From positions 1-36,905 of IMG/VR virus record IMGVR_UViG_3300013233_000041: DNA of 36,905 nucleotides; one strand, given 5' to 3'. Both the position numbers and the translations under genes were made by a program. This DNA comes from a virus. Shown piece after piece: positions 6,662 through 14,636 of the stretch. The notes under the pieces were generated by a model that had not been told where the DNA came from, did no database searches, and saw nothing but the letters and a program-made list of their open reading frames with translations. Each line of letters starts with the position of its first letter. The first letter of the stretch is position 1.

Positions 6662-8005
6662 ATGGCTATTGATTTACAGAAATACATTATTGCCGAAGTA
6701 GTCTCTAGTAAAGACTTAGATTTGTTCCTGTCTTTATATAAAGAGTGGTTTTCTGGGCCATCAGAAACAGCCTATACTGCTTTGAAAGATGTACACGTAC
6801 GAACGGGTAAAGTAGCTACTCCCGAAGAACTAGCTGTTGTTAATGCTAGTTGTTCAAAAGTTACAGATTGGATTGCCGAGTACAATGACACGGAGATTGA
6901 CCAATCTCTAGTATTGTCAGAACTCGAAAATGATTTTGCTAGGAACAAAGTTCTTGACTTTGTGATTTCTACAACTTCTTCAATAAAAGATAAGTCTGCT
7001 GAGGAATTAACTGCAGATTTATCAGATATGCAGCAAAGTCTCACACTAGGAAGTGCTCAGACTAAAGACACGGTGACAGATGCTATTGATGCAGAGTACG
7101 AAAATGACGAGTGCGAACTTATCTCCTCAGGATTTAGTGACTTCTATGACGAAGAAGCAGGCGGATTTGCCTATGGAGAACTTATTGTTGTAGGTGGAGA
7201 GCGTGGAAGTGGTAAGTCTATTATAACTCAGAACCTAACAAACCATCACTACCTAGAGCACAGAAACACTGTAGCCTACTTTAATATAGAAATGTCAAAA
7301 GCTAACGTAGCTAAAAGATTCCTAGCACAGATTGCTAGTGTTCCATACAATGATATACGACGCAGATCATTAACTACACGGCAAAAAATCACTATCGAGT
7401 CTAGCAAAGCTTCCTTCTTTTACAAGCCTTGCTCTGATATTGATAGGTTAATAACGGAACTTAGCCAAGAGGTAATAGACTTCCGACAATTTACAGATGG
7501 TTTAAAAGACCTAGAAAGAAATGAACATAAATACTTTAATATAGATGACGCTAGCCTAACAATGGAAAAGCTAGAACAAACCATTGCAAGGTTAGTAGGG
7601 GAGCATGATCTACGATTTGTGAATGTAGACTATATTAATATTATTAAAGATGGCGGTACAAAGGATCAAGATTGGTTAATCCAGCAACGAAAAGCAGAAA
7701 GACTAAAAGAGATTGCTAAAGCCTATAACATTGTATTACTAACGCCTTATCAGATTCATAGTGATGGTTCTGCTAAACGGGCCAAGGCTATTGAAGATTC
7801 AGTGGATAGAAGCTTTAAGTTCTTCCCTAAGATAAACCAAGAAACAGGCTTACCTGAAAGTGATATTAAGGTATACCAAGCAAAAGCTAGAGACAATGAG
7901 CCTTTTCCGTTCTATGTTGGAATGCAATGGGATTACTTAAAACTTAGAAAAGAAGTGTCTAATAGCTTCGAGGATAAAGAACGAGCAGGAACAGGAGCAT
8001 CCTAG
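6662..8005 (+). CDS. dnaB: DnaB-like replicative DNA helicase
   Basis: A RecA-fold hexameric helicase of the DnaB family that unwinds DNA at the fork. Walker A is GGERGSGKS (about residues 178-186). The following AYFNIEMSKANVAKRFLAQI corresponds to the DnaB motif containing the catalytic Glu. Walker B is RFVNVDYINII (Asp near 323). A Gln/His sensor is seen in TPYQIHSDG. The N-terminal 140 residues are helical and only loosely like the DnaB N-domain. The 447 aa length is typical. AAGGAG lies five bases before the ATG. It is directly followed by primase (stop then ATG with no gap), the usual helicase-primase pairing. Confidence 0.93.
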   Translation: MAIDLQKYIIAEVVSSKDLDLFLSLYKEWFSGPSETAYTALKDVHVRTGKVATPEELAVVNASCSKVTDWIAEYNDTEIDQSLVLSELENDFARNKVLDFVISTTSSIKDKSAEELTADLSDMQQSLTLGSAQTKDTVTDAIDAEYENDECELISSGFSDFYDEEAGGFAYGELIVVGGERGSGKSIITQNLTNHHYLEHRNTVAYFNIEMSKANVAKRFLAQIASVPYNDIRRRSLTTRQKITIESSKASFFYKPCSDIDRLITELSQEVIDFRQFTDGLKDLERNEHKYFNIDDASLTMEKLEQTIARLVGEHDLRFVNVDYINIIKDGGTKDQDWLIQQRKAERLKEIAKAYNIVLLTPYQIHSDGSAKRAKAIEDSVDRSFKFFPKINQETGLPESDIKVYQAKARDNEPFPFYVGMQWDYLKLRKEVSNSFEDKERAGTGAS

Positions 8006-8869
8006 ATGGCCGGTTATATTCAATCTCTACTAGAAAGTAAAGGTATTAGCGTACGAGTCTCTTCTAAAGACCTACTAATTCCTTGTCTAAATCCCGATCA
8101 TGATGATAGCAATCCTAGCTTACGCATTGATGAGGCCACAGGTTTGTTTCATTGTCTGTCTTGTGGGTTTAAAGGGGGTATGCACAGACTTCATGAAATA
8201 CTAGAAGTCGAAGCTCCCCCTGCTCAACTCCTCCTTGAAGTCAAGATGGCCGAAGCTACTAGGATTATTGATAAAGCTACTAGAATCCTTAAGGTAGAAA
8301 TACCTGAAAATATAACACTTATTAGTGAGGGTATAAGAAACCTCCACCCAAGTACCCTAATTGACCACAAAATGTATTTAACAGATAACTCCCCATATGT
8401 TAGCATACCTATTCACGATGAAACGGGAAAGTTAAGGTTTATCGAATCGAGAGCCTTAGACAATACCTTACCTAAGTATCTTCGCTTACCTGAAGATGTC
8501 ACAGTAGACTTCTTATATAATATAGACTGCGGAGCTCCATGCGTAGTGCTAGTAGAAGGAATCTTTGACTATCTAAATCTATATGATCTAGGCGTGCGAA
8601 ATGCTTGTCCAATCTTTGGGTTATATAACTTTACTAAGAAAATCGTAAGGGATTTAAAGAGCGTCGGCGTAGTTAAGGTAGTAACAATGCTAGATAACGA
8701 TATTCCTGGACAGAAGGCTTCATCTATTATTAGGAAAACAGCCGAGATAGGAGGACTAATGTCAGATACAATAATCCCATTAACAGATCCAGGGGACTTA
8801 GATAAACAGCAACTATTTGGGTTACTAAAAGAGAAAAACTACACAATTAAGAATGGCTATATACTTTGA
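8006..8869 (+). CDS. DnaG-type DNA primase (zinc-binding and Toprim domains)
   Basis: It synthesises RNA primers for lagging-strand DNA. The N-terminus has a CHC2-type zinc finger: Cys27, His32, Cys50 and Cys53 (CLNPDH, CLSCGF). The Toprim domain follows, with the catalytic Glu in VLVEGIFDYL (Glu184) and the DxD pair in TMLDNDIPGQ (Asp230, Asp232). At 287 aa it is a short phage primase without the DnaG helicase-interaction domain. The ATG directly abuts the helicase stop. Its stop overlaps the start of a small membrane ORF as TGATG. Confidence 0.92.
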   Translation: MAGYIQSLLESKGISVRVSSKDLLIPCLNPDHDDSNPSLRIDEATGLFHCLSCGFKGGMHRLHEILEVEAPPAQLLLEVKMAEATRIIDKATRILKVEIPENITLISEGIRNLHPSTLIDHKMYLTDNSPYVSIPIHDETGKLRFIESRALDNTLPKYLRLPEDVTVDFLYNIDCGAPCVVLVEGIFDYLNLYDLGVRNACPIFGLYNFTKKIVRDLKSVGVVKVVTMLDNDIPGQKASSIIRKTAEIGGLMSDTIIPLTDPGDLDKQQLFGLLKEKNYTIKNGYIL

Positions 8870-8979
8870 TGGTACTGAGTGGCGTGATCTGTATTATAGC
8901 AGCAATCGTCGGACATGACCAAGGGCTAGGAGCAGTCGCACTAGCAGTAATTGGCCTACACTTTATAAGGAGCGCCTAA
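8869..8979 (+). CDS. Tiny hydrophobic peptide (36 aa) coupled to primase
   Basis: An ATG overlaps the primase stop (TGATG), typical of translational coupling. The frame runs 36 codons and stops just before the polymerase start. The peptide is hydrophobic throughout (LSGVICIIAAIVG, then AVALAVIGLHF) and could form one or two short membrane segments. It fills a gap that otherwise separates two replication genes. No family is recognised. It could be a real micro-protein or a chance frame in an intergenic spacer that also holds the polymerase ribosome site. Confidence 0.5.
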   Translation: MVLSGVICIIAAIVGHDQGLGAVALAVIGLHFIRSA

Positions 8980-8981
8980 CA

Positions 8982-10478
8982 TTGAAAAAGATTGCATTTG
9001 TCTTCGATATCCCGAAATCTGGTAGCAAAGACAACGATATTATAACTAGATTTTTAGAGCCAGTTGTCTCCTATGATTTGCTGTATCTAGTAGATGACCC
9101 TACACTAAAGCGCGTTCTAGTAAAAGACATTACGCTAGACATTGCCTCCCTAGAAGAATATGACTTCATAGTTCCAGTAGGGGCTGAAGTATTCAAAAAG
9201 GTAATTAAATTAAAGGGTGGAGTTACCAAGTTCAACGGAGTTCCTATAGATGAGCCTTTTAGGGCTGTTCCTATCGTAAACCCCGCTATCGTGTATATTA
9301 ACCCTAGTGAAGAAACAAAAATCAGAGAAGCCTTCAATGTTGTTTATCAGATGTGGACTCATGGTTTTTCCGTAGCAACTTCATCTGATAAAGATTACGA
9401 ACATGTACAGTCAGTAGATAGATTTAAGCAGCTTATAGATGGATGGGTAACCGATGGCGTTATGCTAGCATTTGATACGGAGACTACTAGCTTAGATCCT
9501 TTTATGGGTGAAATAATCGGGGCTTCCTTCTCAAACAAAGAACATACGGGCTACTTCGTAGAAAAGGATATTCTAGAACTTGCCCTTGAAGATTTTAAGC
9601 ATCTACTAAGCGGTGTAATTCCTATCCTTATGCATAATAGTAAGTTTGATAAGAAGTTTATTAAGAAACACTATAATATTGATATTCCAGTATTTCATGA
9701 TACTCTAATTATCCACTACTTAATGTTATCACAGAAGAAAGGAACACACTCCCTTAAACTTCTAGCAATGACGTACTCAGACCTAGGAGACTATTCTACT
9801 GAACTAGACAATTATATTACAACCTTTTGCCGTCAAAATAAGATTAAGAAAGAGGACTTCAACTACGGTATGATTGATATAGACATTTTGTCTCCTTATG
9901 CCTGTGGTGATGTCGATGCAACACTGCAAGTGATGAATAATATGGGTAGACCTACCTATAAAGAGGCAGATCCTCTAACTAAGAAGTGCTACAATGAAAT
10001 TATGTTACCAGCAGTAGATATGTTAATGGAATTAGAACTAGCAGGTGCTCCTATAGATCATGACTACTTAACTGAGTTAGACTCACTATTTGAAGATAAT
10101 ATAAGAGAAGCAGAGACGGCAATGGCTGCTAATACTCACGTACAAAGACTAGAAAGACAGCAAGGTTGTCCTTTTAAAGCTAATAGTTATAGGCAGGTTG
10201 GTGAGTTGTTATTTAATATTGCTGGACTACCAGATGCGGGTAAAACAGACTCAGGTTCATTTAAAACTGACAAGGAAACCCTTTTAGGACTAGCTGATAA
10301 AGGACATGAACTTCCACAGCTTATCCTAGACCTTAGAGCCTCTGGTAAAATGAGAGGAACATACACACAGAATATCATTGGTATGGCAGAAGCTAATGGT
10401 AGAGTTAGGGGAACCTTTAACTTATGCTTAACAGAGTCCGGAAGACTATCTAGTAGTGCTGACACGGGGGACTCATAA
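8982..10478 (+). CDS. DNA polymerase family A, N-terminal half: UDG-like region, 3'-5' exonuclease, thumb (split gene part 1)
   Basis: Residues 1-125 resemble a uracil-DNA glycosylase-type fold (VPVGAEVFKK, RAVPIVNPAIVY), as in N-terminal extensions of other phage PolA proteins. Residues 160-320 are the DEDDy exonuclease: FDTETTSLDP (Asp165, Glu167), LMHNSKFD (Asp223) and YACGDVDATL (Tyr306, Asp310). After this come the thumb and the start of the palm up to ESGRLSSS. Six further codons then lead to a stop. In whole PolA proteins the GRLSS motif is followed at once by the QNIP motif, so this chain lacks motifs A, B and C. It starts at TTG behind AAGGAG at nine bases. Proofreading activity may exist alone, but synthesis would need the partner at 10720-11559. 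Confidence 0.93.
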   Translation: MKKIAFVFDIPKSGSKDNDIITRFLEPVVSYDLLYLVDDPTLKRVLVKDITLDIASLEEYDFIVPVGAEVFKKVIKLKGGVTKFNGVPIDEPFRAVPIVNPAIVYINPSEETKIREAFNVVYQMWTHGFSVATSSDKDYEHVQSVDRFKQLIDGWVTDGVMLAFDTETTSLDPFMGEIIGASFSNKEHTGYFVEKDILELALEDFKHLLSGVIPILMHNSKFDKKFIKKHYNIDIPVFHDTLIIHYLMLSQKKGTHSLKLLAMTYSDLGDYSTELDNYITTFCRQNKIKKEDFNYGMIDIDILSPYACGDVDATLQVMNNMGRPTYKEADPLTKKCYNEIMLPAVDMLMELELAGAPIDHDYLTELDSLFEDNIREAETAMAANTHVQRLERQQGCPFKANSYRQVGELLFNIAGLPDAGKTDSGSFKTDKETLLGLADKGHELPQLILDLRASGKMRGTYTQNIIGMAEANGRVRGTFNLCLTESGRLSSSADTGDS

Positions 10479-10720
10479 TGCAGAAGATTAAGAGTCTTAT
10501 AGAAGATGGGAAAGCAAACCTTACTAGCATAGTTACAGTAAAATACGACCAAGTCCCTTATATAGTGGGTGAATGGTTACTAGACCATCATGTTGGGGAC
10601 ACTGATTACGAGAAAGCGTCTCACTCATTAGAATATGGGAATGATAAAGAAATGATAGCCCTAGTGGAAAGCTGGACAATAAGCGGCCTTCCTATATTTG
10701 TATTAAAAGGAGATAAATAG
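10478..10720 (+). CDS. Unknown 80-aa protein inserted between the two polymerase halves
   Basis: The ATG overlaps the stop of polymerase part 1 (TAATG) and has GGGGGA upstream. Its TAG overlaps the GTG of polymerase part 2. The sequence (MQKIKSLIEDGKANLTSIVT to IFVLKGDK) is acidic and soluble. It has normal amino-acid composition and codon use for this phage, so it looks like a true gene rather than intron filler. It has no homing-endonuclease motif (no GIY-YIG, LAGLIDADG or HNH), although such an element could have created the break originally. The function is unknown. A subunit that helps the polymerase halves assemble is speculation. Confidence 0.7.
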   Translation: MQKIKSLIEDGKANLTSIVTVKYDQVPYIVGEWLLDHHVGDTDYEKASHSLEYGNDKEMIALVESWTISGLPIFVLKGDK

Positions 10721-11559
10721 TGGCTAACTATAAACTTAACTTCCAGAATATTCCGGCTAGACGCAAGGATGTAAAGAAAGTTTTCAAAGCTAGAGAAGGC
10801 TACACAATTATAAATGCAGATTTGGCTACGGCTGAGGTTTGGATTGCTGCTGCGTTGTCTGGTGATACTTTTCTACAAAATGCATTTATCTCTGGTCTAG
10901 ACTTTCACTCCTTTATTGCTAAGACAGTATTCTCCCTAGAGTGCTCTGTTGACGATATTAAAGAAAAATACTCAACAGAGCGGCAGTCTGCTAAAACAAT
11001 TACCTTTGCTATTCTATATGGTGCTTCAGTTTACCGTGTGTTTATGGAGTTTAAAAGTTTCGGGCTAGATATTTCAATGGATAAAACACAAGCTATTATT
11101 GACGACTACTTTGCTAATGCTAAAGGTCTTAAAGTATGGCTTGACTCTAATAACTTAACACTCCGTAGAACAGGCAAATTATTATACGCACAAGGCCGTG
11201 TTCGTACAATCTCAGATGTCTTTAATGTTAATAGTAAAGTAGTAGATCACGCTGTACGATCTGGATTAAACTCCCTATTCCAAGGTCCAGCTAGTGACGT
11301 TATGCTTATGGGATGTTCTGACTTCTTTAAAGACTATTGTAATCCTAAAGGTTGGATAACAAATGACCTAGTAAAACCTTTTACAATCGTCCATGACTCA
11401 CTAACATCAGAAGTACATAACTCTGTGGTAGATGAATACAAAGCGGGGCTGAAAGAGTCTATTCAACGTCATAGATATTTCCTTCCTAAAGACTTTCACG
11501 AGACATGCCCGATTGGTGTAGACTTCGAGCAAGGTCCAAACTGGGGTGAGGTTGTTTGA
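10720..11559 (+). CDS. DNA polymerase family A, C-terminal half: palm and fingers (split gene part 2)
   Basis: It starts at GTG behind AAAAGGAG. The product begins ANYKLNFQNIPARR, the QNIP motif that normally follows GRLSS in one chain. Motif A is INADLATAEVW (Asp34, Glu39). Motif B, the fingers O-helix, is RQSAKTITFAILYG (Arg88, Lys92, Phe96, Tyr100, Gly101). Motif C is IVHDS (His225, Asp226), with Ser in place of the more usual Glu. All residues for metal and nucleotide binding are present. With part 1 this gives a complete polymerase of about 777 residues, somewhat shorter than T5 polymerase (about 855 from memory). The two halves are in different frames, so a simple stop-codon read-through cannot join them. 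Confidence 0.93.
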   Translation: MANYKLNFQNIPARRKDVKKVFKAREGYTIINADLATAEVWIAAALSGDTFLQNAFISGLDFHSFIAKTVFSLECSVDDIKEKYSTERQSAKTITFAILYGASVYRVFMEFKSFGLDISMDKTQAIIDDYFANAKGLKVWLDSNNLTLRRTGKLLYAQGRVRTISDVFNVNSKVVDHAVRSGLNSLFQGPASDVMLMGCSDFFKDYCNPKGWITNDLVKPFTIVHDSLTSEVHNSVVDEYKAGLKESIQRHRYFLPKDFHETCPIGVDFEQGPNWGEVV

Positions 11560-12035
11560 TAACCTTAGCTAACCCCCTCCTAGTTAGGTTTCCTAGTAGT
11601 GTCATAACTGCTTCTACTATTGTTAAGGAAACCAACGATTACGTCATACTAGACGATATGACAATAAATCTTAAAAACCCTACTAAGAGTAGTTCAATAA
11701 AAGGAAACCCATTACTGTGCATCGAAGACCTAATAAGAATACCTTTATCTAGGACAACTAGGCAAAGATTTCTATTAGACTTTTCTAGTAAGCTTCTATA
11801 TAGACTGGGAAAATCTGTAGAGGTGGTTATTTCTGTGAGAAAAATTAAGTGCATAACCGATACCTTTTTATACTGTGAAGGCTACTCGTTCCCAATTAGA
11901 CATGACCACACAGTAGACGATCAAGAAAATTCTATGTCACTATTTGCAAAACTAGGGATATGGAATAAAATACCAATATTCATGGAGGTTCTCCATTCGT
12001 ACCCAGAAAAAAAGCCAAGACCCTTCAAAATATGA
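11556..12035 (+). CDS. Hypothetical protein (159 aa) between polymerase and helicase
   Basis: It starts at TTG overlapping the polymerase stop (TTTGA), with TGAGG a few bases upstream. The protein is basic and beta-rich (STIVKETNDYVILDDMTINL, then KSVEVVISVRKIKCITDTFL) and has no transmembrane segment. I do not recognise a family. The last 41 bases overlap the start that I assign to the following helicase. Its place inside the replication cluster suggests a replication accessory role. Confidence 0.72.
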   Translation: MITLANPLLVRFPSSVITASTIVKETNDYVILDDMTINLKNPTKSSSIKGNPLLCIEDLIRIPLSRTTRQRFLLDFSSKLLYRLGKSVEVVISVRKIKCITDTFLYCEGYSFPIRHDHTVDDQENSMSLFAKLGIWNKIPIFMEVLHSYPEKKPRPFKI

Positions 12036-13353
12036 GATAGTTTTACTGGATAAAATATATTTCAAGTCTGCTGCTTTAGCTAACCAAGACTGCTTTGTAG
12101 ATGAGTTTAGTTATATGGACGACGATACATTCCAAAGACTATTCCTTTTTACCTTCTATGCCGAAAGAGATATGTACTCTCTACCAAAAGGTTATATTGA
12201 TAAACTAATACCTTTTCTAAAGAAAAACCATGAAATTATTAGTAAAGAAGCAATACCTAAACTTAAAAGGGATCTTACCTTTCAGAAAGAACTAAGACCT
12301 GAACAAGTCCAACTCCTAGCTAAGTGGGGAGGAGGTTCTGGTATGGTAGTAGCTAGAGCGGGGTTTGGTAAGACTGTAGTAGCTAGTAAGTTAATAGAAA
12401 CTTATGGGGTCAGAACACTTATTCTAGTACCAACAATACGAATACTACAACAATGGAAAGAGTCATTGAATACTTTCTTAGACTGCAGACCTGGAATTAT
12501 AGCTAGTGGTGTTTTTGACTATGATAAAGACATAGTAGTTGCATCACATAAGTCTCTTTTAAAAGCTGATAAGCTCGATTTAGTAAAAAAGCGATTTGGT
12601 TTGATTCTAGTAGATGAGTGTCATAAAGCTCCGGCTCCTAAGTTAATGTCTATAATTAACTCAATGTATGCTAAATACCGTATAGGATTTACGGCCACTC
12701 CTTATAGAAAAGACTTAAAACACTTCCACTTAGAAGGAATATTCGGAAATACCGTAATTGAACATAAGTCTGACTATATAAAAGCTAAAGTTAATATATT
12801 ACAGACTGACTTTATATTCCCATTCGGTGGTATGTCTGACTATAATGATGCCCTGTCTTCTATTGCTAGAAATCAAGAATTTAATTCCCTAGTAGTTAAT
12901 ACTATAAAGTCTTTATATGAAAAAGGAAGGCATATAATAGTAGTAACTCCTAGATTAGAACACATAGAGGTTCTAATGAAAAAGCTTACAGTTCCTTGTG
13001 GTCACATAGTATCTGAGAAGAATCAGAATGACAGAGATTGTAATACCGATTTGTTAAATAGTGTTTTTACCGAAGACAGGTCAGTTCTTTTTGGCACAAA
13101 TGGCCTAGTAGGAACTGGGTTTGACTTAGCTGTACTAGACACGTTAATTCTCCCTTATAGTTTTAACAATAAAGGAGAGCTTCTTCAGATTGTAGGTAGG
13201 ATAGAAAGGCAGTATCCCGACAAACTTAGTCCCCAGGTCTTTCACTTCTTCTTTAAGAATAGACTTATAACAGCTAATCAGCAGACTAATACCCTAGGAT
13301 TTTATAAGGAGTTAGGTCACGATGTTTATATAGACTCATCCTCGTTATCCTAA
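11995..13353 (+). CDS. SF2 DNA helicase, T5 D10-like, with probable ATT start
   Basis: A superfamily 2 helicase. Motif I is ARAGFGKTVVA. Motif II is LVDECHK (DECH). Motif III is GFTATPYR. Motif V lies in GLVGTGFDLAVLD. Motif VI is QIVGRIERQ. The first ATG (12115) would cut off a conserved-looking N-terminus. The frame is open upstream and reads KYEIVLLDKIYFKSAALANQ, typical of the beta-rich start of this helicase type. A GGAGG at 11984-11988 lies six bases before an in-frame ATT at 11995, and no other start codon exists between. From ATT the product is 452 aa, close to the 450 aa I recall for T5 D10. D10-type enzymes branch-migrate and unwind replication intermediates. Confidence 0.88.
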   Translation: MRTQKKSQDPSKYEIVLLDKIYFKSAALANQDCFVDEFSYMDDDTFQRLFLFTFYAERDMYSLPKGYIDKLIPFLKKNHEIISKEAIPKLKRDLTFQKELRPEQVQLLAKWGGGSGMVVARAGFGKTVVASKLIETYGVRTLILVPTIRILQQWKESLNTFLDCRPGIIASGVFDYDKDIVVASHKSLLKADKLDLVKKRFGLILVDECHKAPAPKLMSIINSMYAKYRIGFTATPYRKDLKHFHLEGIFGNTVIEHKSDYIKAKVNILQTDFIFPFGGMSDYNDALSSIARNQEFNSLVVNTIKSLYEKGRHIIVVTPRLEHIEVLMKKLTVPCGHIVSEKNQNDRDCNTDLLNSVFTEDRSVLFGTNGLVGTGFDLAVLDTLILPYSFNNKGELLQIVGRIERQYPDKLSPQVFHFFFKNRLITANQQTNTLGFYKELGHDVYIDSSSLS

Positions 13354-13361
13354 AATTATTA

Positions 13362-13390
13362 TTGACTTTCTCTTACATTTCTGATATAAT
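13362..13390 (+). promoter_or_regulatory. Strong sigma70-type promoter before the SSB operon
   Basis: TTGACT (13362-13367), a 17-base spacer and a consensus TATAAT (13385-13390). Transcription would start near 13397, about 23 bases before the TTG of the 13420 gene. It is the only clear promoter inside the long replication cluster and would boost the 13420 gene and the single-stranded DNA-binding protein, which ends at a terminator. Confidence 0.85.
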
Positions 13391-13419
13391 ATCTAACCAA
13401 TTAAGAGGAGATAGAGACA

Positions 13420-13977
13420 TTGTTTAACTACAACTATATTGAGTCTATATCTAATCGTAGTTGTATACACGGATTTTCTAAGATATTTTACATTAAATGT
13501 CATATCTGTGTCTATAAGCAAAGAAATTTGCCTATAGGACTAAAACGACATATAAACAGTAAGGCTTACCTTATTGCAAATAAATGTTTGAGATTATACT
13601 GGAATCTCCCAGAGACAAAAAATAATAAAAAATACGCGTACATTGAGATGGAAAGTATAGTTAAGGACAGTCGAAAGAACCTAGGCGCACCCGTAAATGA
13701 TATATCAGAAGTATCCTTAAAGTACCTAACACTAGGAGAGTTTTTAGACTATGCAAATGTAGTTAAGCTTATTCACCCAATACAGAGAATACACTATATA
13801 AATGGTATCGAAAAATATATATCCATTCCTATGGATTTAGTAGATAAAATACCTAAACTAACTAAAGAACATAAAGGGAGACTATACTTCCCTTATGAAC
13901 AAAAACTGGAGAGACAAAAATGGCAGGATGGACTAAAGCAAAACCACAAGGAACAACCGGCGATATTACTAGATTAA
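13420..13977 (+). CDS. Hypothetical protein (185 aa) upstream of SSB
   Basis: It starts at TTG with GAGGAG nine bases upstream and follows the promoter at 13362-13390. The protein is basic and Tyr/Ile-rich. It has a cysteine/histidine-containing N-terminus (SCIHGF, then KCHICVYK) that could bind a metal, and a lysine-rich C-terminus (EQKLERQKWQDGLKQNHKEQ). No family is recognised. Its last 58 bases overlap the start of the SSB gene in another frame. The strong promoter suggests the product, or at least the transcript leading to SSB, is needed in quantity. Confidence 0.68.
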   Translation: MFNYNYIESISNRSCIHGFSKIFYIKCHICVYKQRNLPIGLKRHINSKAYLIANKCLRLYWNLPETKNNKKYAYIEMESIVKDSRKNLGAPVNDISEVSLKYLTLGEFLDYANVVKLIHPIQRIHYINGIEKYISIPMDLVDKIPKLTKEHKGRLYFPYEQKLERQKWQDGLKQNHKEQPAILLD

Positions 13978-14582
13978 ATGTAAGTAAAGAGCTACAACCA
14001 GGACAGACAATTGATATTCGCCTAGTAGGAGACTATCTTCCTAGATATCATTACTGGGTAAAAACTACAGAAGGAAAGAGTCGTACAGTAGAGGCTTTAT
14101 GTTTTGACAGAGCTTCAGAATCATTTAGTGGCGGTAAAGACCCTATTGAGGGTAAACGCGACGAACGAGGACAAGAATATAAGGCACAGTTCGCGTATGC
14201 TGTTAACGTAATTGATAGACGCGATGGTAAGATTAAGGTTATGGAATTAAAGAAAACCATCTTTAATGAAATCGTCTCTCTAGCTAGTAATCCTAAATAT
14301 GGTGACCCTGCCGATCCTGAATCTGGGTATGACCTTACTATTAGTAAGGAAAAGACTGGACCTTTACCTATGAATGTTAAGTACTCAGTATTACCAGATA
14401 GAACTAACTCACCTTTAACTAAGCTAGAGTTAGATATGACCTTATTTGAACTTGCTAAGATTTATCCAGAGTCTAACTACGAAAAACAATGTACATGGTT
14501 ACAAGAAAATACAAGTATTATTGCTGGAAGTTCAGATGTACCGTCCTCCGACCTTCCTGACGATGATGACCTACCTATGTAG
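13920..14582 (+). CDS. Single-stranded DNA-binding protein (putative, gp32/SSB-like)
   Basis: 220 residues. The N-terminal half looks like an OB fold (QTIDIRLVGDYLPRYHYWVK, then YAVNVIDRRDGKIKVMELKK). It has aromatic residues and an acidic, Pro-containing C-terminal tail (SSDLPDDDDLPM), the hallmark of SSB proteins that recruit partners. It sits among polymerase, helicase and nuclease genes and has its own upstream promoter and downstream terminator, as expected for a protein needed in large amounts. The ATG follows GGAGAGACAAAA. The family is inferred from architecture rather than a diagnostic motif, so an unrelated OB-fold replication protein is possible. Confidence 0.75.
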   Translation: MAGWTKAKPQGTTGDITRLNVSKELQPGQTIDIRLVGDYLPRYHYWVKTTEGKSRTVEALCFDRASESFSGGKDPIEGKRDERGQEYKAQFAYAVNVIDRRDGKIKVMELKKTIFNEIVSLASNPKYGDPADPESGYDLTISKEKTGPLPMNVKYSVLPDRTNSPLTKLELDMTLFELAKIYPESNYEKQCTWLQENTSIIAGSSDVPSSDLPDDDDLPM

Positions 14583-14592
14583 ATCTATTTAT

Positions 14593-14616
14593 AAACCGCG
14601 ATTATGCGGTTTTACT
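14593..14616 (+). terminator. Intrinsic terminator after SSB
   Basis: AAACCGC (14593-14599), loop GATTAT, GCGGTTT (14606-14612), then TTTACTTT. The stem has seven pairs and the T-tract is interrupted, so termination may be partial. It lies about ten bases after the SSB stop and just before the ribosome site of the next gene. Confidence 0.8.
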
Positions 14617-14636
14617 TTAATTATAGGAGGACTTAA

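Noticed and set aside
10454-10725. A self-splicing group I intron or intein interrupting the polymerase gene
   Set aside because: The gap is only about 240 bases and is filled by one open frame with its own ribosome site. Each half has start and stop signals. No intron core helices or intein motifs were seen. I prefer a split gene, but RNA evidence is needed.
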